Shown here piece after piece: positions 18,511 to 27,764 of a stretch of DNA of 46,099 bases. Below the pieces are notes generated by a model. It saw only the letters and a list, made by a program, of their open reading frames with translations. It ran no database searches and had not been told where the DNA came from. The stretch comes from Myxococcota bacterium (GTDB lineage Bacteria > Myxococcota_A > Polyangia > Polyangiales > Polyangiaceae): the NCBI GenBank assembly GCA_963169915.1, contig CAUJEM010000146.1, positions 1 through 46,099 of the forward strand, read 5' to 3'. The first letter of the stretch is position 1, and each line of letters begins with the position of its first letter. The position numbers were made by a program, and so were the translations under genes.

Positions 18511-18611
18511 GGGCAGCGTCGCGAGGGTGTCCGGGGCGCGGTGGCCAGTATGTGCTGTCACGTCAGCTTTTGAAAGGCTGCCGGGAAGGTGCCTCGCCTG
18601 GCAGACTGGGC

Positions 18612-18617
18612 TAACCT
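18612..18617 (+). promoter_or_regulatory. Putative -10 hexamer TAACCT for the MshEN gene
   Basis: TAACCT lies 10 bp before ATG 18628, within the 117-bp divergent gap shared with the Ser/Thr kinase gene. Confidence 0.4.
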
Positions 18618-18627
18618 CTGAGCGGGT

Positions 18628-19698
18628 ATGTCGACGCCGCGCGTTCGCCTGGGGGATCTGCTGGTAGAGGCCCAGATCATCACTCGGGAGCAGCTCGAGG
18701 AGGTCCTCGCGCGGCAGGCCAGCGACGGCCGGCGCCTCGGGACGCTCCTCGTGGAGGCGGGGCTGGTCAGCGAGACGCAGGTGACCCAAGTGCTCAGTCA
18801 GCAGCTCGCGGTGCCGTGGGTGTCCCTCTACCATATCGATTTTTCTCGCCAATTGCTCAACTTGGTGCCCCGCGCGCTGGCCGCTCGCCATGGCCTCGTC
18901 CCCATCTTCGTGCGCCGCGTCCGTGGCCTCGGCGAGACGCTCTACGTCGCCATGGAAGATCCCACCCACGAGCAGGCGCGGCTGGAGGTAGCGCAGGCCT
19001 CCGGGCTGCACGTGCGCGCCATGATCGCGCCTCCCGGGGACATCCGCGCCGCCATCCGCATCTACTACGGGGACAAACAGCGCTCCGCCTCGCTGTCGGA
19101 GGCGCAGCTCGAAGAAGAGCTGGAGGGTCAGCGCGGCGCCGCGGCTCCGGCGCCCCCGCCCGCGAGCGAGCGGCTGCCGCCCCCCGAGCCCAGCGCCGTG
19201 GAGCAGGCGCCAGCCCCGGCGGCCGACGCAGGGCAGGAGCCCGTGGAGGTCGGCGCGGCCTTCGCCGCGGCGAAGGCCGCGCGCCCCACATCTCAGGCCC
19301 CCAGCATCGAGGTGCACCGCGAGCGCGAGGTGGATCTCGCGGCGCTCGCCTCACGGCGCACGGACATGCCGCAGCCTCCGAAGGGACCGCCGGTGAGGAT
19401 GTTCACCCTCACCCTGCTGGACGGTACCCAGCTCAGCCTCCCTGCGCGCCCCGCGCAGGTCTCCGCGGCGCCGGTCGTCGCGCTGCCGTCTGGAGCCGAC
19501 GCCCCCGCCGCGCAGCTCACGGCGCGTGATCTGGTGGCGGCGCTACGGGCCGCGGCGGACGGCGCGGACGCCAGCGAGGTGCTCGGGGAGGAGGCCCGCT
19601 GGGAGCGGCTCTTTGCGGCGCTCCTCTCCCTGCTGCTGAAGAAGCATTTGATCGCAGACTGGGAGTTCGTGGAGGAGCTGAGCAAGAAGTCGCCGTAG
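18628..19698 (+). CDS. Stand-alone MshEN (GspE N-terminal) domain protein, predicted cyclic-di-GMP receptor
   Basis: 356 residues. The N terminus has two 24-residue MshEN motifs: residues 7-30 (Arg7-Leu8-Gly9 to Gln30) and 36-59 (Arg36-Leu37-Gly38 to Gln59), separated by five residues. This is the spacing known for cyclic-di-GMP binding in MshE/GspE-type ATPases. Position 10 of the first copy is Gln instead of the usual Gly. The rest of the GspE-N fold runs to about residue 155, followed by a Pro/Ala/Glu linker (170-240) and a C-terminal domain (about 255-356) of unknown fold. No Walker motifs occur, so it is not a secretion ATPase. It probably acts as a cytosolic adaptor. It is divergent from the Ser/Thr kinase gene and ends 8 bp from the convergent CoA-transferase gene. 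Confidence 0.85.
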   Translation: MSTPRVRLGDLLVEAQIITREQLEEVLARQASDGRRLGTLLVEAGLVSETQVTQVLSQQLAVPWVSLYHIDFSRQLLNLVPRALAARHGLVPIFVRRVRGLGETLYVAMEDPTHEQARLEVAQASGLHVRAMIAPPGDIRAAIRIYYGDKQRSASLSEAQLEEELEGQRGAAAPAPPPASERLPPPEPSAVEQAPAPAADAGQEPVEVGAAFAAAKAARPTSQAPSIEVHREREVDLAALASRRTDMPQPPKGPPVRMFTLTLLDGTQLSLPARPAQVSAAPVVALPSGADAPAAQLTARDLVAALRAAADGADASEVLGEEARWERLFAALLSLLLKKHLIADWEFVEELSKKSP

Positions 19699-19706
19699 GC
19701 GCGCGC

Positions 19707-20867
19707 TCAGCGAGCCACCCCAGCCTCACGGAGCTCCTGGATGCGCGCCGGCGCGAGCCCGGCCTCCCGCAGGATCTCCTCCGTGTGCGCGCCCTGCGCT
19801 GGTCCGGGCGCCGCCTCGACCTCCCGCGGCGTCACGGGCGTGCGGTACTGCACGATGGGCTGCCCCGCCACCTCGGTCTTGGTGAAGACGCCACGCGCCT
19901 GGAGCTGAGGATCCGTCAGCAGCTCCTCCGGCCCGAGGACGGGCTCGACGCAGCAGTCGTGCTCGAGGTTGAAGGCCTCCCACTCCGCGCGCGTGCGGCT
20001 CGCGAACACCTCCGCGAAGCGCGCCTTCAGCGCCGCCTGGTGTGAGCCCGGAAAGAGCGCGGACATGTCCACGTCGAGCCCCGTGGCGCGCGCAAAGGTG
20101 GTGAGAAATTTGGGCTCGAGCGAGCCCAGCGTGACGAAGCCGTCGTCCTTGGTGCGGTAGCACTGGTACGGGGCGATCCCCCCGGTCAAGATCTCGTTGC
20201 CGCGCTCCGGCTGCTCGCCGCCGAACAGGCGAGCGAGCTGGATGGTGGAGAAGGGGAGCACGGAGTCTGCCATCGCGATGTCGATGACCTTGCCCTTGCC
20301 GGTGAGCTCGCGCTCGCGCAGCGCCGCCAAGATCCCCACCAGCGCCCAGAGCCCTCCGCTGACGTCCGCGAGCTGGAAGCTCGGGAGCTGTGGCGGGCCG
20401 TCCGTGGGCCCCATCAAGCCGAGCAGGCCGGCGCGTGCCATGTAGTTCAGATCATGGCCTGCGCGGTCACGTAGCGGGCCCGTCTGGCCATAGCCCGTGA
20501 GGGCGCAGATCACGAGCTTCGGGTTGAGCTCGAGCAGCACGTCGTGGCCGAGCCCGAGACGGTCGAGGACGCCCGGACGAAACTGCTCGAACACCACGTC
20601 GTAGTGCGGCACGAGCTGCTTGAACGTGGCCACGCCCTCCGGGCGCTTCAGATCCAGGACGAAGCTGCGCTTGCCGCGGTTGAGCGCGTGGTAGCCCACG
20701 CTCTGGCCGTCCGCGGCGTGCGGCGGGGTGTGCCGCAGGTAGTCGCCACCGGCAGCGTCTTCCAGTTTGTCCACCTGCGCGCCCAGATCCGCGAGGACCA
20801 GGGTGGCGAAGGGGCCGGGGAGCAGCCGAGTGAGATCGAGGACCTTGATGCCGCGCAGCGCTGTCAT
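19707..20867 (-). CDS. CaiB/BaiF CoA-transferase family protein (alpha-methylacyl-CoA racemase-like)
   Basis: 386 residues, typical for the family. Segments: VLDLTRLLPGPFATLVLADLGAQV at the N terminus, LNRGKRSFVLDLK, FRPGVLDRLGLG and ICALTGYGQTGPLRDRAGHDLNY, the last bearing the Asp expected at the active site. LLPGPF and AGHDLNY resemble alpha-methylacyl-CoA racemase, which epimerises 2-methylacyl-CoA for branched-chain lipid breakdown; a family III CoA-transferase is the alternative. Cytosolic. The start is 19 bp after the biotin carboxylase stop, so the two are probably one operon with the M20 enzyme upstream. TAGGCT lies 6 bp before the ATG, suggesting an additional internal promoter. Confidence 0.9.
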   Translation of the reverse strand: MTALRGIKVLDLTRLLPGPFATLVLADLGAQVDKLEDAAGGDYLRHTPPHAADGQSVGYHALNRGKRSFVLDLKRPEGVATFKQLVPHYDVVFEQFRPGVLDRLGLGHDVLLELNPKLVICALTGYGQTGPLRDRAGHDLNYMARAGLLGLMGPTDGPPQLPSFQLADVSGGLWALVGILAALRERELTGKGKVIDIAMADSVLPFSTIQLARLFGGEQPERGNEILTGGIAPYQCYRTKDDGFVTLGSLEPKFLTTFARATGLDVDMSALFPGSHQAALKARFAEVFASRTRAEWEAFNLEHDCCVEPVLGPEELLTDPQLQARGVFTKTEVAGQPIVQYRTPVTPREVEAAPGPAQGAHTEEILREAGLAPARIQELREAGVAR

Positions 20868-20873
20868 GCGCGC

Positions 20874-20879
20874 AGCCTA
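20874..20879 (-). promoter_or_regulatory. Putative -10 hexamer TAGGCT for the CoA-transferase
   Basis: On the minus strand TAGGCT is 6 bp before ATG 20867. It lies in the short gap after the biotin carboxylase stop, so it would be an internal operon promoter. Confidence 0.35.
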
Positions 20880-20886
20880 CAGCAAC

Positions 20887-22395
20887 TCAGTGGCTGGCGG
20901 CGAGCCGCGCACGGTGGGCGCTGACCCAGGGGGAGAGCCCGGCGGTGGCGGCGCCCGCGCCCGGCGCGGAGGCGACGGCGTCCTGGTGGTGGGCCACCAG
21001 CGCCAAGGCGACGGCGAGCTGCTCGGCGTCACCCTGGGCCAGCGGGGCAGGCCCCAGCAGCGCCTCACGGTGGCGGTCGATGAACCCCGTGTCGTAGTGG
21101 CCCGCGACGAAGTCCGGGTGCTGGAAGAGCCGCTCATGGAACGAGAGGTTCGTGCGGATGCCGCCCACGACGTACTCCGTGAGGGCGCGGCGCATCCGCT
21201 CGACCGCTTGGGCCCGCGTGGGAGCCCACACGCTCAGCTTGGAGACGAGGGGATCGTAGTTGGCGGTGATGGTGCAGCCCTCGTAGGCGCCGCCGTCGTC
21301 GCGGACGCCGGGACCGGCCGGCACGCGCAGTTGGTGGATGGTGCCGGGGCTCGGCAAAAACCCGGTGCTGGGGTCCTCGGCGTACACGCGGCACTCGATG
21401 GCGGCGCCGCGCCGCTGCAGCGAGGACTGATCGTAGCCCAAGGGCTCCCCCGCGGCGATGCGCACCATCTCCCGGACCAGATCCACCCCGGTGACCAGCT
21501 CCGTGATGGGGTGCTCCACCTGCAGCCGCGTGTTCATCTCCAGGAAGTAAAAGCTCTTGTCCTGCCCCAGCAAGAACTCGAAGGTGCCGGCGCTGTAGTA
21601 GCCCACCGCCTTGGCGCCCTGCACGGCGACCTCGCCCATCTTGCGGACGATGTCGTCGTCGATGGCGGGGCAGGGCGACTCCTCCACGACCTTCTGGTGA
21701 CGGCGCTGGATGGAGCAGTCGCGCTCGAACAGGTGCACGATGTTGCCGTGTCGATCGCCCAGCACTTGGATCTCTACGTGGCGTGGCGCAACGATGGCCT
21801 TCTCCAGGTACACCGTGGCGTCCCCGAAGGCCTTGAGCGCCTCGCTCTGGGCGCGCTCCAAGGCTGGCGCCAGCTCTTCTTCCTTGTGGACGAGGCGCAT
21901 CCCCTTGCCGCCACCGCCCGCGCGCGCCTTGAGCATGACGGGGTAGCCGATCTGGGCGGCGGTGGCGCGCGCCTGCTCCGCGTCCGTAGCGTCCCCGCCG
22001 GGGACGATGGGCACGCCCGCGGCGCTCATGGCGTCGCGCGCCGCCGTCTTCAGGCCCATCGCGCGCATGGCGCTGGCCGGCGGCCCAATGAAGGTGATGC
22101 CGGCGGCCTCGCAGGCCTCCGGGAGCGCGGGGTTCTCCGAGAGGAAGCCGTAGCCCGGGTGCAGGCCGTCGCAGCCAGCGCGCCGGGCCACGTCCATCAG
22201 CTTGTCGATGCGGAGGTAGCTCTCCGCCGCGGGCGCTGGGCCGATGGCGTAGGCCTCGTCACAGCTCCGCACGTGCAGGGCCTCCCGGTCCGGCTCCGAG
22301 TAGACGGCCACCGAGGTGATGCCCATCTCACGCAGGGTGCGGGCGACGCGGACGGCGATCTCGCCGCGGTTGGCGATGAGGACCTTCTTCAGCAT
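20887..22395 (-). CDS. accC: Biotin carboxylase subunit of an acyl-CoA carboxylase
   Basis: 502 residues. The N-terminal signature is KVLIANRGEIAVRVARTLREMG. The ATP-grasp core follows, with YPVMLKARAGGGGKGMRLV, then HVEIQVLGDRHGN, RDCSIQRRHQKVVEESP and FLEMNTRLQVEHPITE. The C-terminal domain includes AIECRVYAEDP and FLPSPGTI. It carboxylates biotin with ATP and bicarbonate for transfer to acetyl-, propionyl- or methylcrotonyl-CoA. The protein stops after the biotin carboxylase domain in an Ala-rich tail of about 50 residues and has no biotinyl (AMKM-like) motif. No carboxyltransferase is adjacent, so its partner subunits are elsewhere. Which acyl-CoA it serves is open; the accC symbol is by domain only. 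Confidence 0.9.
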   Translation of the reverse strand: MLKKVLIANRGEIAVRVARTLREMGITSVAVYSEPDREALHVRSCDEAYAIGPAPAAESYLRIDKLMDVARRAGCDGLHPGYGFLSENPALPEACEAAGITFIGPPASAMRAMGLKTAARDAMSAAGVPIVPGGDATDAEQARATAAQIGYPVMLKARAGGGGKGMRLVHKEEELAPALERAQSEALKAFGDATVYLEKAIVAPRHVEIQVLGDRHGNIVHLFERDCSIQRRHQKVVEESPCPAIDDDIVRKMGEVAVQGAKAVGYYSAGTFEFLLGQDKSFYFLEMNTRLQVEHPITELVTGVDLVREMVRIAAGEPLGYDQSSLQRRGAAIECRVYAEDPSTGFLPSPGTIHQLRVPAGPGVRDDGGAYEGCTITANYDPLVSKLSVWAPTRAQAVERMRRALTEYVVGGIRTNLSFHERLFQHPDFVAGHYDTGFIDRHREALLGPAPLAQGDAEQLAVALALVAHHQDAVASAPGAGAATAGLSPWVSAHRARLAASH

Positions 22396-22453
22396 GGCGC
22401 GGCTTCTAGCATTCGGTCCGCGCAGAGGACACCCCGGACGTCACCGCCGCCGC

Positions 22454-23668
22454 TCAGCGCGGCGCCTGGGCGGCGGCGTCGCCCGTCGCGAACCAGCGCT
22501 CCGCCAGGCGCACCCAGTACGAGGCGCCCAGGGGCAGCAGCGCGTCGTTGAAATCATAGCTGGCGTTGTGCAGCAAGCATGGGCCATCGCCGTGGCCCGC
22601 CGCGCGGTGCTCGCCCTGGCCGTTGCCGATCATGACGTAGGCCCCCGGGCGCTCCAGTAGGAAGTAGGCGAAGTCCTCTGCGCCGAGCGTGGGCTCGAAG
22701 TCGAGGACCTGGGCCTCGCCGACGAGCTCCCGGGCGACCTCACGGCACAGCTCGAGCTCGCGCTGGTGGTTGATGGTGGGCGGATAGTTGCGGCGGAAGT
22801 GCACCTCTGCCGTACAGCCGAAGGCGGCGGCCGTGTGCTCCGCGAGGGTGCGCAGGCGCGCCTCGATGAGATCGATGGCCTCGACCTGGAAGGTGCGCAC
22901 CGTCCCGCCGAGGGTGGCGTGGTCCGGGACGACGTTCGTGGTCTCCCCGGCGTGCAGCAGGGTGACGGACAACACCGCCGTGGTCGTGGGGTTCTTGTCT
23001 CGGCTGATGATCGTCTGGAGCGCGAGCGCGAGCTGGCACGCCGCCGGGATGGGGTCGACGCCCGCGTGAGGGAGCGCGGCGTGCGTGCCGCGGCCGCGCA
23101 GCGTGATCTGGAAGTCGTTGGAGGAGCCCATGACCGGGCCCGCGCGCATGGCGAAGGCCCCGCTGGGCACGCCGGGCCAGTTGTGCATACCGAAGACGGC
23201 CTGCATGGGGAAGCGCTGGAGGAGCCCGCCCTGGAGCATCTCACGGGCACCGCCGCCGCCCTCCTCGGCGGGCTGGAAGATGAGGTAGACGGTGCCGTCG
23301 AAGCGGCGCCGCGTGGACAGGAGCCGCGCGGCGCCGAGCAGCATGGCGACGTGTCCGTCGTGGCCGCAGGCGTGCATCCGCCCCTGCTGCGTGGAGGCGT
23401 GCTCGAAGTGGTTGCGCTCCGTGATGGGGAGCGCGTCCATGTCCGCGCGCAGGCCGAGGGCGCGCGGCGCGTCCCCGCCGCGCACGACGCCGACCACGCC
23501 CGTACCCCCGAGGCCGCGGTGGACCTCGATGCCCCAGCGGCTGAGCCGCTCGGCGATGAGCTCCGCGGTCTGGTGCTCCTGGAACTGGAGCTCCGGGTGC
23601 GCGTGGAGCTGGCGACGAAGCTCGCGCAGCTCCGCGTGGTAGTCGAGGATGGGGGCGACCAGGTTCAT
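22454..23668 (-). CDS. M20 family metallo-amidohydrolase (hippurate/N-acyl amino acid hydrolase type)
   Basis: 404 residues. Motifs: the N-terminal RRQLHAHPELQFQEHQTA, LRADMDALPI, the metal-binding HACGHDGHVAMLLG, PAEEGGGGAREM with the catalytic Glu pair, MHNWPG, and a late GAEDFAYFL metal-site segment. These define the M20D peptidase/amidohydrolase group, which removes acyl groups from amino acids or hippurate using two metal ions. There is no signal peptide, so it is cytosolic. It is the first gene of a minus-strand set followed at 58 bp by the biotin carboxylase. It is divergent from thyX with a 128-bp gap. The substrate cannot be read from the sequence. Confidence 0.92.
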   Translation of the reverse strand: MNLVAPILDYHAELRELRRQLHAHPELQFQEHQTAELIAERLSRWGIEVHRGLGGTGVVGVVRGGDAPRALGLRADMDALPITERNHFEHASTQQGRMHACGHDGHVAMLLGAARLLSTRRRFDGTVYLIFQPAEEGGGGAREMLQGGLLQRFPMQAVFGMHNWPGVPSGAFAMRAGPVMGSSNDFQITLRGRGTHAALPHAGVDPIPAACQLALALQTIISRDKNPTTTAVLSVTLLHAGETTNVVPDHATLGGTVRTFQVEAIDLIEARLRTLAEHTAAAFGCTAEVHFRRNYPPTINHQRELELCREVARELVGEAQVLDFEPTLGAEDFAYFLLERPGAYVMIGNGQGEHRAAGHGDGPCLLHNASYDFNDALLPLGASYWVRLAERWFATGDAAAQAPR

Positions 23669-23796
23669 GCGGGGAGCCTCGCGGGGTGAGCGCTGGGCCC
23701 GACCATGGCACGCCGAGCGAAGGGCAGCCAGCGGTCGCCTCGGCCTCAGGGCGGCTGCCGCTTCCGGCCTCTGCGCCCCTGGGTTAGAGGGGCTGC

Positions 23797-24789
23797 ATGC
23801 CGCAACGCCCCAGCTCGCCTGCTGCCGATGAAATCTTGGGCCTCTACTTCCCCGTGCTGGACCACGGCTTCGTGGCGCTCGTGGACTACATGGGGACGGA
23901 CGGCTGCGTGGAGCGCGCCGCGCGCGTCAGCTACGGCTACGGCACGCGCCAGCAGAGCCTTACCCGCGGGCTGCTGCGCTACCTGCGAAGGCACCACCAC
24001 ACCACGCCCAGCGAGATGGTGGAGCTCAAGTTTCACTGCTGTATGCCCATGTTCGTGGCTCGCCAGTGGATCCGTCACCGGACGGCCAGCGTGAACGAGT
24101 ACAGCGGGCGCTACTCCTTGATCCCGCTCCTTTACTACACGCCGGCGGCCGAGGAGCTCCAGCTCCAGAGCGCCACCAACCACCAAGGCCGCAGCGGCGC
24201 GCCGGTCACGCCAGCGCAGTACCAGGAGGTCTGCGCGCGCTGGGAGCGGTCCCGCCAGCAGGCGGGGGAGGCCTACGAGTGGATGACGGGGGAGGGCATG
24301 GCGCGGGAGCTCGCGAGGATCGAGCTGCCGCTGTCCACCTACACTCAGTGGTACTGGAAGATCGATCTGCACAACCTCATGCACTTCCTGAAGCTGCGCG
24401 TGGACCCTCACGCGCAGCTCGAGATCCGCCGCTACGGCGAGGTCATGGCGGGTATGATGCAGCGCGTGGCGCCGCTGAGCTACGAGGCGTGGCTCGACTA
24501 CGACGTGGACGGGGCGCGGCTCAGCCGGATGGAGCGTGAGGCGCTCGCGCGGCTGGTGGAGGTCGGCCCCGAGGGGCTGCGCGTGAGGGAGGGAGCGACG
24601 CTCGACGCCGCCGCGCTCACGGCGCTGGGGCTCGCGCCGCGCGAGCAGCGAGAGCTCGCCGAGAAGCTCGAGCTCCGTCCCCCTTCGCGCTTCGAGCTGC
24701 GGCTCTCGGACGCGCGCCCCGCCAGCGCCTTCGAGGAGCGCTTCGCGGCCGCGGTCCCGAAGGCCGAGCGCGCGCCGAGGGACGCTTGA
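23797..24789 (+). CDS. thyX: Flavin-dependent thymidylate synthase
   Basis: 330 residues. The ThyX motif R-H-R-x7-S is present at Arg93-His94-Arg95 and Ser103 (RHRTASVNEYS). ELKFHCCMPMFVARQWIRH before it and STYTQWYWKIDLHNLMHFLKLR after it are also family-typical. ThyX makes dTMP from dUMP using FAD, NADPH and methylene-tetrahydrofolate. The family is usually about 220-250 residues; here a C-terminal extension of about 80 residues (charged, Arg/Glu-rich) follows the catalytic core. It is a stand-alone gene, possibly balanced by the deoA salvage enzyme elsewhere in the window. Start ATG 23797 has TTAGAG 11 bp upstream but no clear Shine-Dalgarno. Confidence 0.97.
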   Translation: MPQRPSSPAADEILGLYFPVLDHGFVALVDYMGTDGCVERAARVSYGYGTRQQSLTRGLLRYLRRHHHTTPSEMVELKFHCCMPMFVARQWIRHRTASVNEYSGRYSLIPLLYYTPAAEELQLQSATNHQGRSGAPVTPAQYQEVCARWERSRQQAGEAYEWMTGEGMARELARIELPLSTYTQWYWKIDLHNLMHFLKLRVDPHAQLEIRRYGEVMAGMMQRVAPLSYEAWLDYDVDGARLSRMEREALARLVEVGPEGLRVREGATLDAAALTALGLAPREQRELAEKLELRPPSRFELRLSDARPASAFEERFAAAVPKAERAPRDA

Positions 24790-24854
24790 CGACCCAAGAG
24801 GCGCGGCCCCCCCTGGCGCGGGGTGGGCAAATGGTCGCTCGGCGAAGCTCGTGC

Positions 24855-24860
24855 TAGGCT
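24855..24860 (+). promoter_or_regulatory. Putative -10 hexamer TAGGCT for the Cys-rich lipoprotein
   Basis: The octamer GCTAGGCT occurs here 12 bp before ATG 24873, and again before slyX at 44581-44588. Confidence 0.4.
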
Positions 24861-24872
24861 CATGAGCCTTTC

Positions 24873-25550
24873 ATGACGACGACAGGCTTCGCTCGCTTTG
24901 GCTGGCTGCAGAACCGTGAGCGCTGGCCGCTCGCGGCCCTCCTGGTGGCGACGCTCGGCGGCTGCTCCACGCGGAGCTTCATCGTCGAGGAAGACTACGA
25001 CGCAGCGGGCGGCGCCGCCGGCGGGGCGGGGCTGTCGGGGGCCGCGGGGCTCTCGGGCGCGGCCGGCTCGGGCGGCGCGGCGGGGCTCTCGGGCGCGGCG
25101 GGGGGGGGCGGCGTGGCGGGCGGCGGCGGCTCGGAAGAGGACGGCTGCGTCCCCAGGACGTGGTACCGAGACGCGGACGGTGACGGCTACGGTGACGCAG
25201 CGCAGGCGGTGACCGCCTGCGACGCCCCGGAGGGCTACGTCGACAACTCCAAGGACTGCTTCGACGGCAACCGAGACGCGCACCCCTACCCGCCGGGTTC
25301 GCCGGTGGAGGCGCGCGCCGTGCACCGCGGCGACGGCAGCTTCGACTACGACTGCGACGGCCAGGAGACCAAGGAGTCCACCGCCAGGGGCGCGTGCAAC
25401 GCCATCTCCCTCGGGTGCTCCGCCACGCAGGGCTGGCTGGACGGGCCGCCGGAGTGCGGCACACTGCACAAGTGGCTGCTGAGCTGCGAGGGCGTGGCCG
25501 TGGTGTGCAGCGCCAAGGCCACCGAGCAGCGCTACCAGCGCTGCCGCTGA
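24873..25550 (+). CDS. Lipoprotein with Gly/Ala/Ser spacer and calcium-type D-x-D-x-D-G motif
   Basis: 225 residues. The signal peptide ends in a lipobox (ATLGGC, Cys31). A spacer of about 40 residues rich in GAAG/GLSG repeats follows (about 45-88). The mature domain contains RDADGDGYGD, a thrombospondin type 3-like calcium-binding motif, and again DYDCDGQE. It has about a dozen cysteines, suggesting several disulphides. It is probably surface- or periplasm-exposed on a flexible tether. No enzymatic domain is recognised; such MopE-like or putative metal-binding proteins are common in myxobacteria. A G9 run at 25100-25108 is in frame. The gene stands between thyX and the efflux operon with 169 bp downstream before macA, in which I see no gene. 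Confidence 0.75.
   Translation: MTTTGFARFGWLQNRERWPLAALLVATLGGCSTRSFIVEEDYDAAGGAAGGAGLSGAAGLSGAAGSGGAAGLSGAAGGGGVAGGGGSEEDGCVPRTWYRDADGDGYGDAAQAVTACDAPEGYVDNSKDCFDGNRDAHPYPPGSPVEARAVHRGDGSFDYDCDGQETKESTARGACNAISLGCSATQGWLDGPPECGTLHKWLLSCEGVAVVCSAKATEQRYQRCR
25006..25132 (+). repeat. Gly/Ala/Ser-coding imperfect repeats in a lipoprotein tether
   Basis: Short imperfect repeats encode GGAAG and GLSGAAG units directly after the lipobox region. They include a G9 homopolymer at 25100-25108. The same design, with a different unit, appears in the lipoprotein starting at 45836. Confidence 0.7.
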
Positions 25551-25719
25551 GGCGAGACGCCGTCACCGCCATCATGGCGCCAGAGTGAACTTTGTGCTGC
25601 AGGGCTCCGCTCTGCGGGGTATCTGGGGATCACTCGCACGTGTCTTCACGCGAGCTGCTGCCGTGACGGCCAACGTCGCGGCCGGGGCGCTGAAGTCGCC
25701 TTGCTTGGAAGCGTCAGAG

Positions 25720-27023
25720 GTGAGCAGACAACAAGATGAGATCAAGAAGGCCTTGGGGCTCACGCCGCGCGGCCGTGTCCGCCGGTGGCTCCCCTGGGTC
25801 GCGCTCGGGCTCGCCGTGGCCGGCGCCGCGGGCGCGTGGTCGGTGTCGCGCCAGCGCTCCGAGGAGGCCGCCCGCCCGCGCTTCATCACCGCGCCCGTCA
25901 CGCGCGGTGAGCTCGAGGTGCTGGTCGCGGCCACCGGCACGCTCACCGCGCTGGACACCGTGGAGGTGGGCGCGGAGATCACCGGCCGCATCACCGAGGT
26001 GAGGGCGGACTACAACAGCGTCGTCAAGAAGGACGACGTGCTCGCCGTCATCTACACGGAGCAGCTCGACGCCCAGGTGGAGGAGGGGCGCGCGCGCGTC
26101 ACCAACGCCAACGCGTCGGTGCGGACCGCGAAGGCCACCGCCGCCGAGGCCGCCAAGAAGCTCACGCGCGCGCGTCAGCTCGCGGAGAAGGGGCTGCTCT
26201 CCCCGCAAGATCTGGAGGCCGCGGAGGCCGCGGACGATCGCGCGCGCGCCGGCGTCGCCAGCGCGCAGTCCTCCGCGGTCGTCGCGCGCGCCTCGCTCAA
26301 GAGCCTGGAGACGAACCGCGCGCGCGCCGTCGTCCGCTCCCCCATCGACGGCATCGTGCTCGCTCGGCGCGTGGAGGCTGGGCAGACCGTCACCGCGGGC
26401 TTTCAGACGCCGGTGCTGTTCACCATCGCGCGGGACTTGACGCAGATGCAGCTCTCGGTGGACGTGGACGAGGCGGACGTGGGGCGGGTGCGGGAGGGAC
26501 AGGCGGCCACCTTCACCGTGGACGCCTACCCGCGGCGCTCCTTCGCCGCGAAGGTCACCTCCGTGCGTAACCTCCCGAAGGCCAGCAGCTCCATCGTCAC
26601 GTACGAGGCGGTGCTCAGCCTGTCGAACGAGGAGCGGCTGCTGCGGCCGGGGATGACGGCCACCGCCAGCATCGTCACGGACTCGCGCAGCGGGGTCTTG
26701 CTCGTCCCCAACGCCGCGCTGCGCTTCAAGCCCCCCGCGGCGGCCGGGAGCGGTCGGTCGAGCTCGGGGGGGGGGCTGCCCATCCCTGGGCTGGGCGGCC
26801 CTCGCGGCCCCTGGGGCGGAGGGAGCCGCCCGCGCGCGGCCTCTTCCGCGGAGGGCGGCGGGAGAGGCGCGGCCGCGAAGGACGCCGTGTACCAGCTCCT
26901 CGACGGAGCCCCACGCAGAGTGGAGGTGGAGCTGGGCCCCACGGACGGCAAGTTCACCGAGCTCGTCGCGGGAGGCCTCGAGGCGGGCGCGGAGGTCATC
27001 GTCCAGGCGCGCACGGGGGCGCG

Positions 27024-27027
<4 letters not shown>
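25720..27027 (+). CDS. macA: MacA-like periplasmic adaptor (HlyD/RND-type membrane fusion protein)
   Basis: 435 residues from GTG 25720. A short cytosolic basic tail precedes one membrane helix (WLPWVALGLAVAGAAGAWSV). Then come the barrel-sandwich (lipoyl-like) domain, with VEVGAEITGRITEVRADYNSVVKKDDVLAVI and VVRSPIDGIVLARRVEAGQTV, an alpha-hairpin between them, a beta-barrel and the membrane-proximal domain. It bridges the inner-membrane ABC transporter and the TolC channel. A Gly/Pro/Ser-rich insertion (about residues 345-390, containing a G9 tract at 26766-26774) interrupts the membrane-proximal domain. GTG 25720 has GGAAG about 8 bp upstream; an in-frame start at 25585 exists but would add 45 atypical residues. 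The stop overlaps the ATPase start. Confidence 0.9.

Positions 27028-27760
<733 letters not shown>

Positions 27761-27764
<4 letters not shown>

Noticed and set aside
18541..18600. TTGAAA near 18570 as a -35 box for the MshEN gene
   Set aside because: It is 36 bp from TAACCT, twice the usual spacing, so it does not pair with that -10 element.
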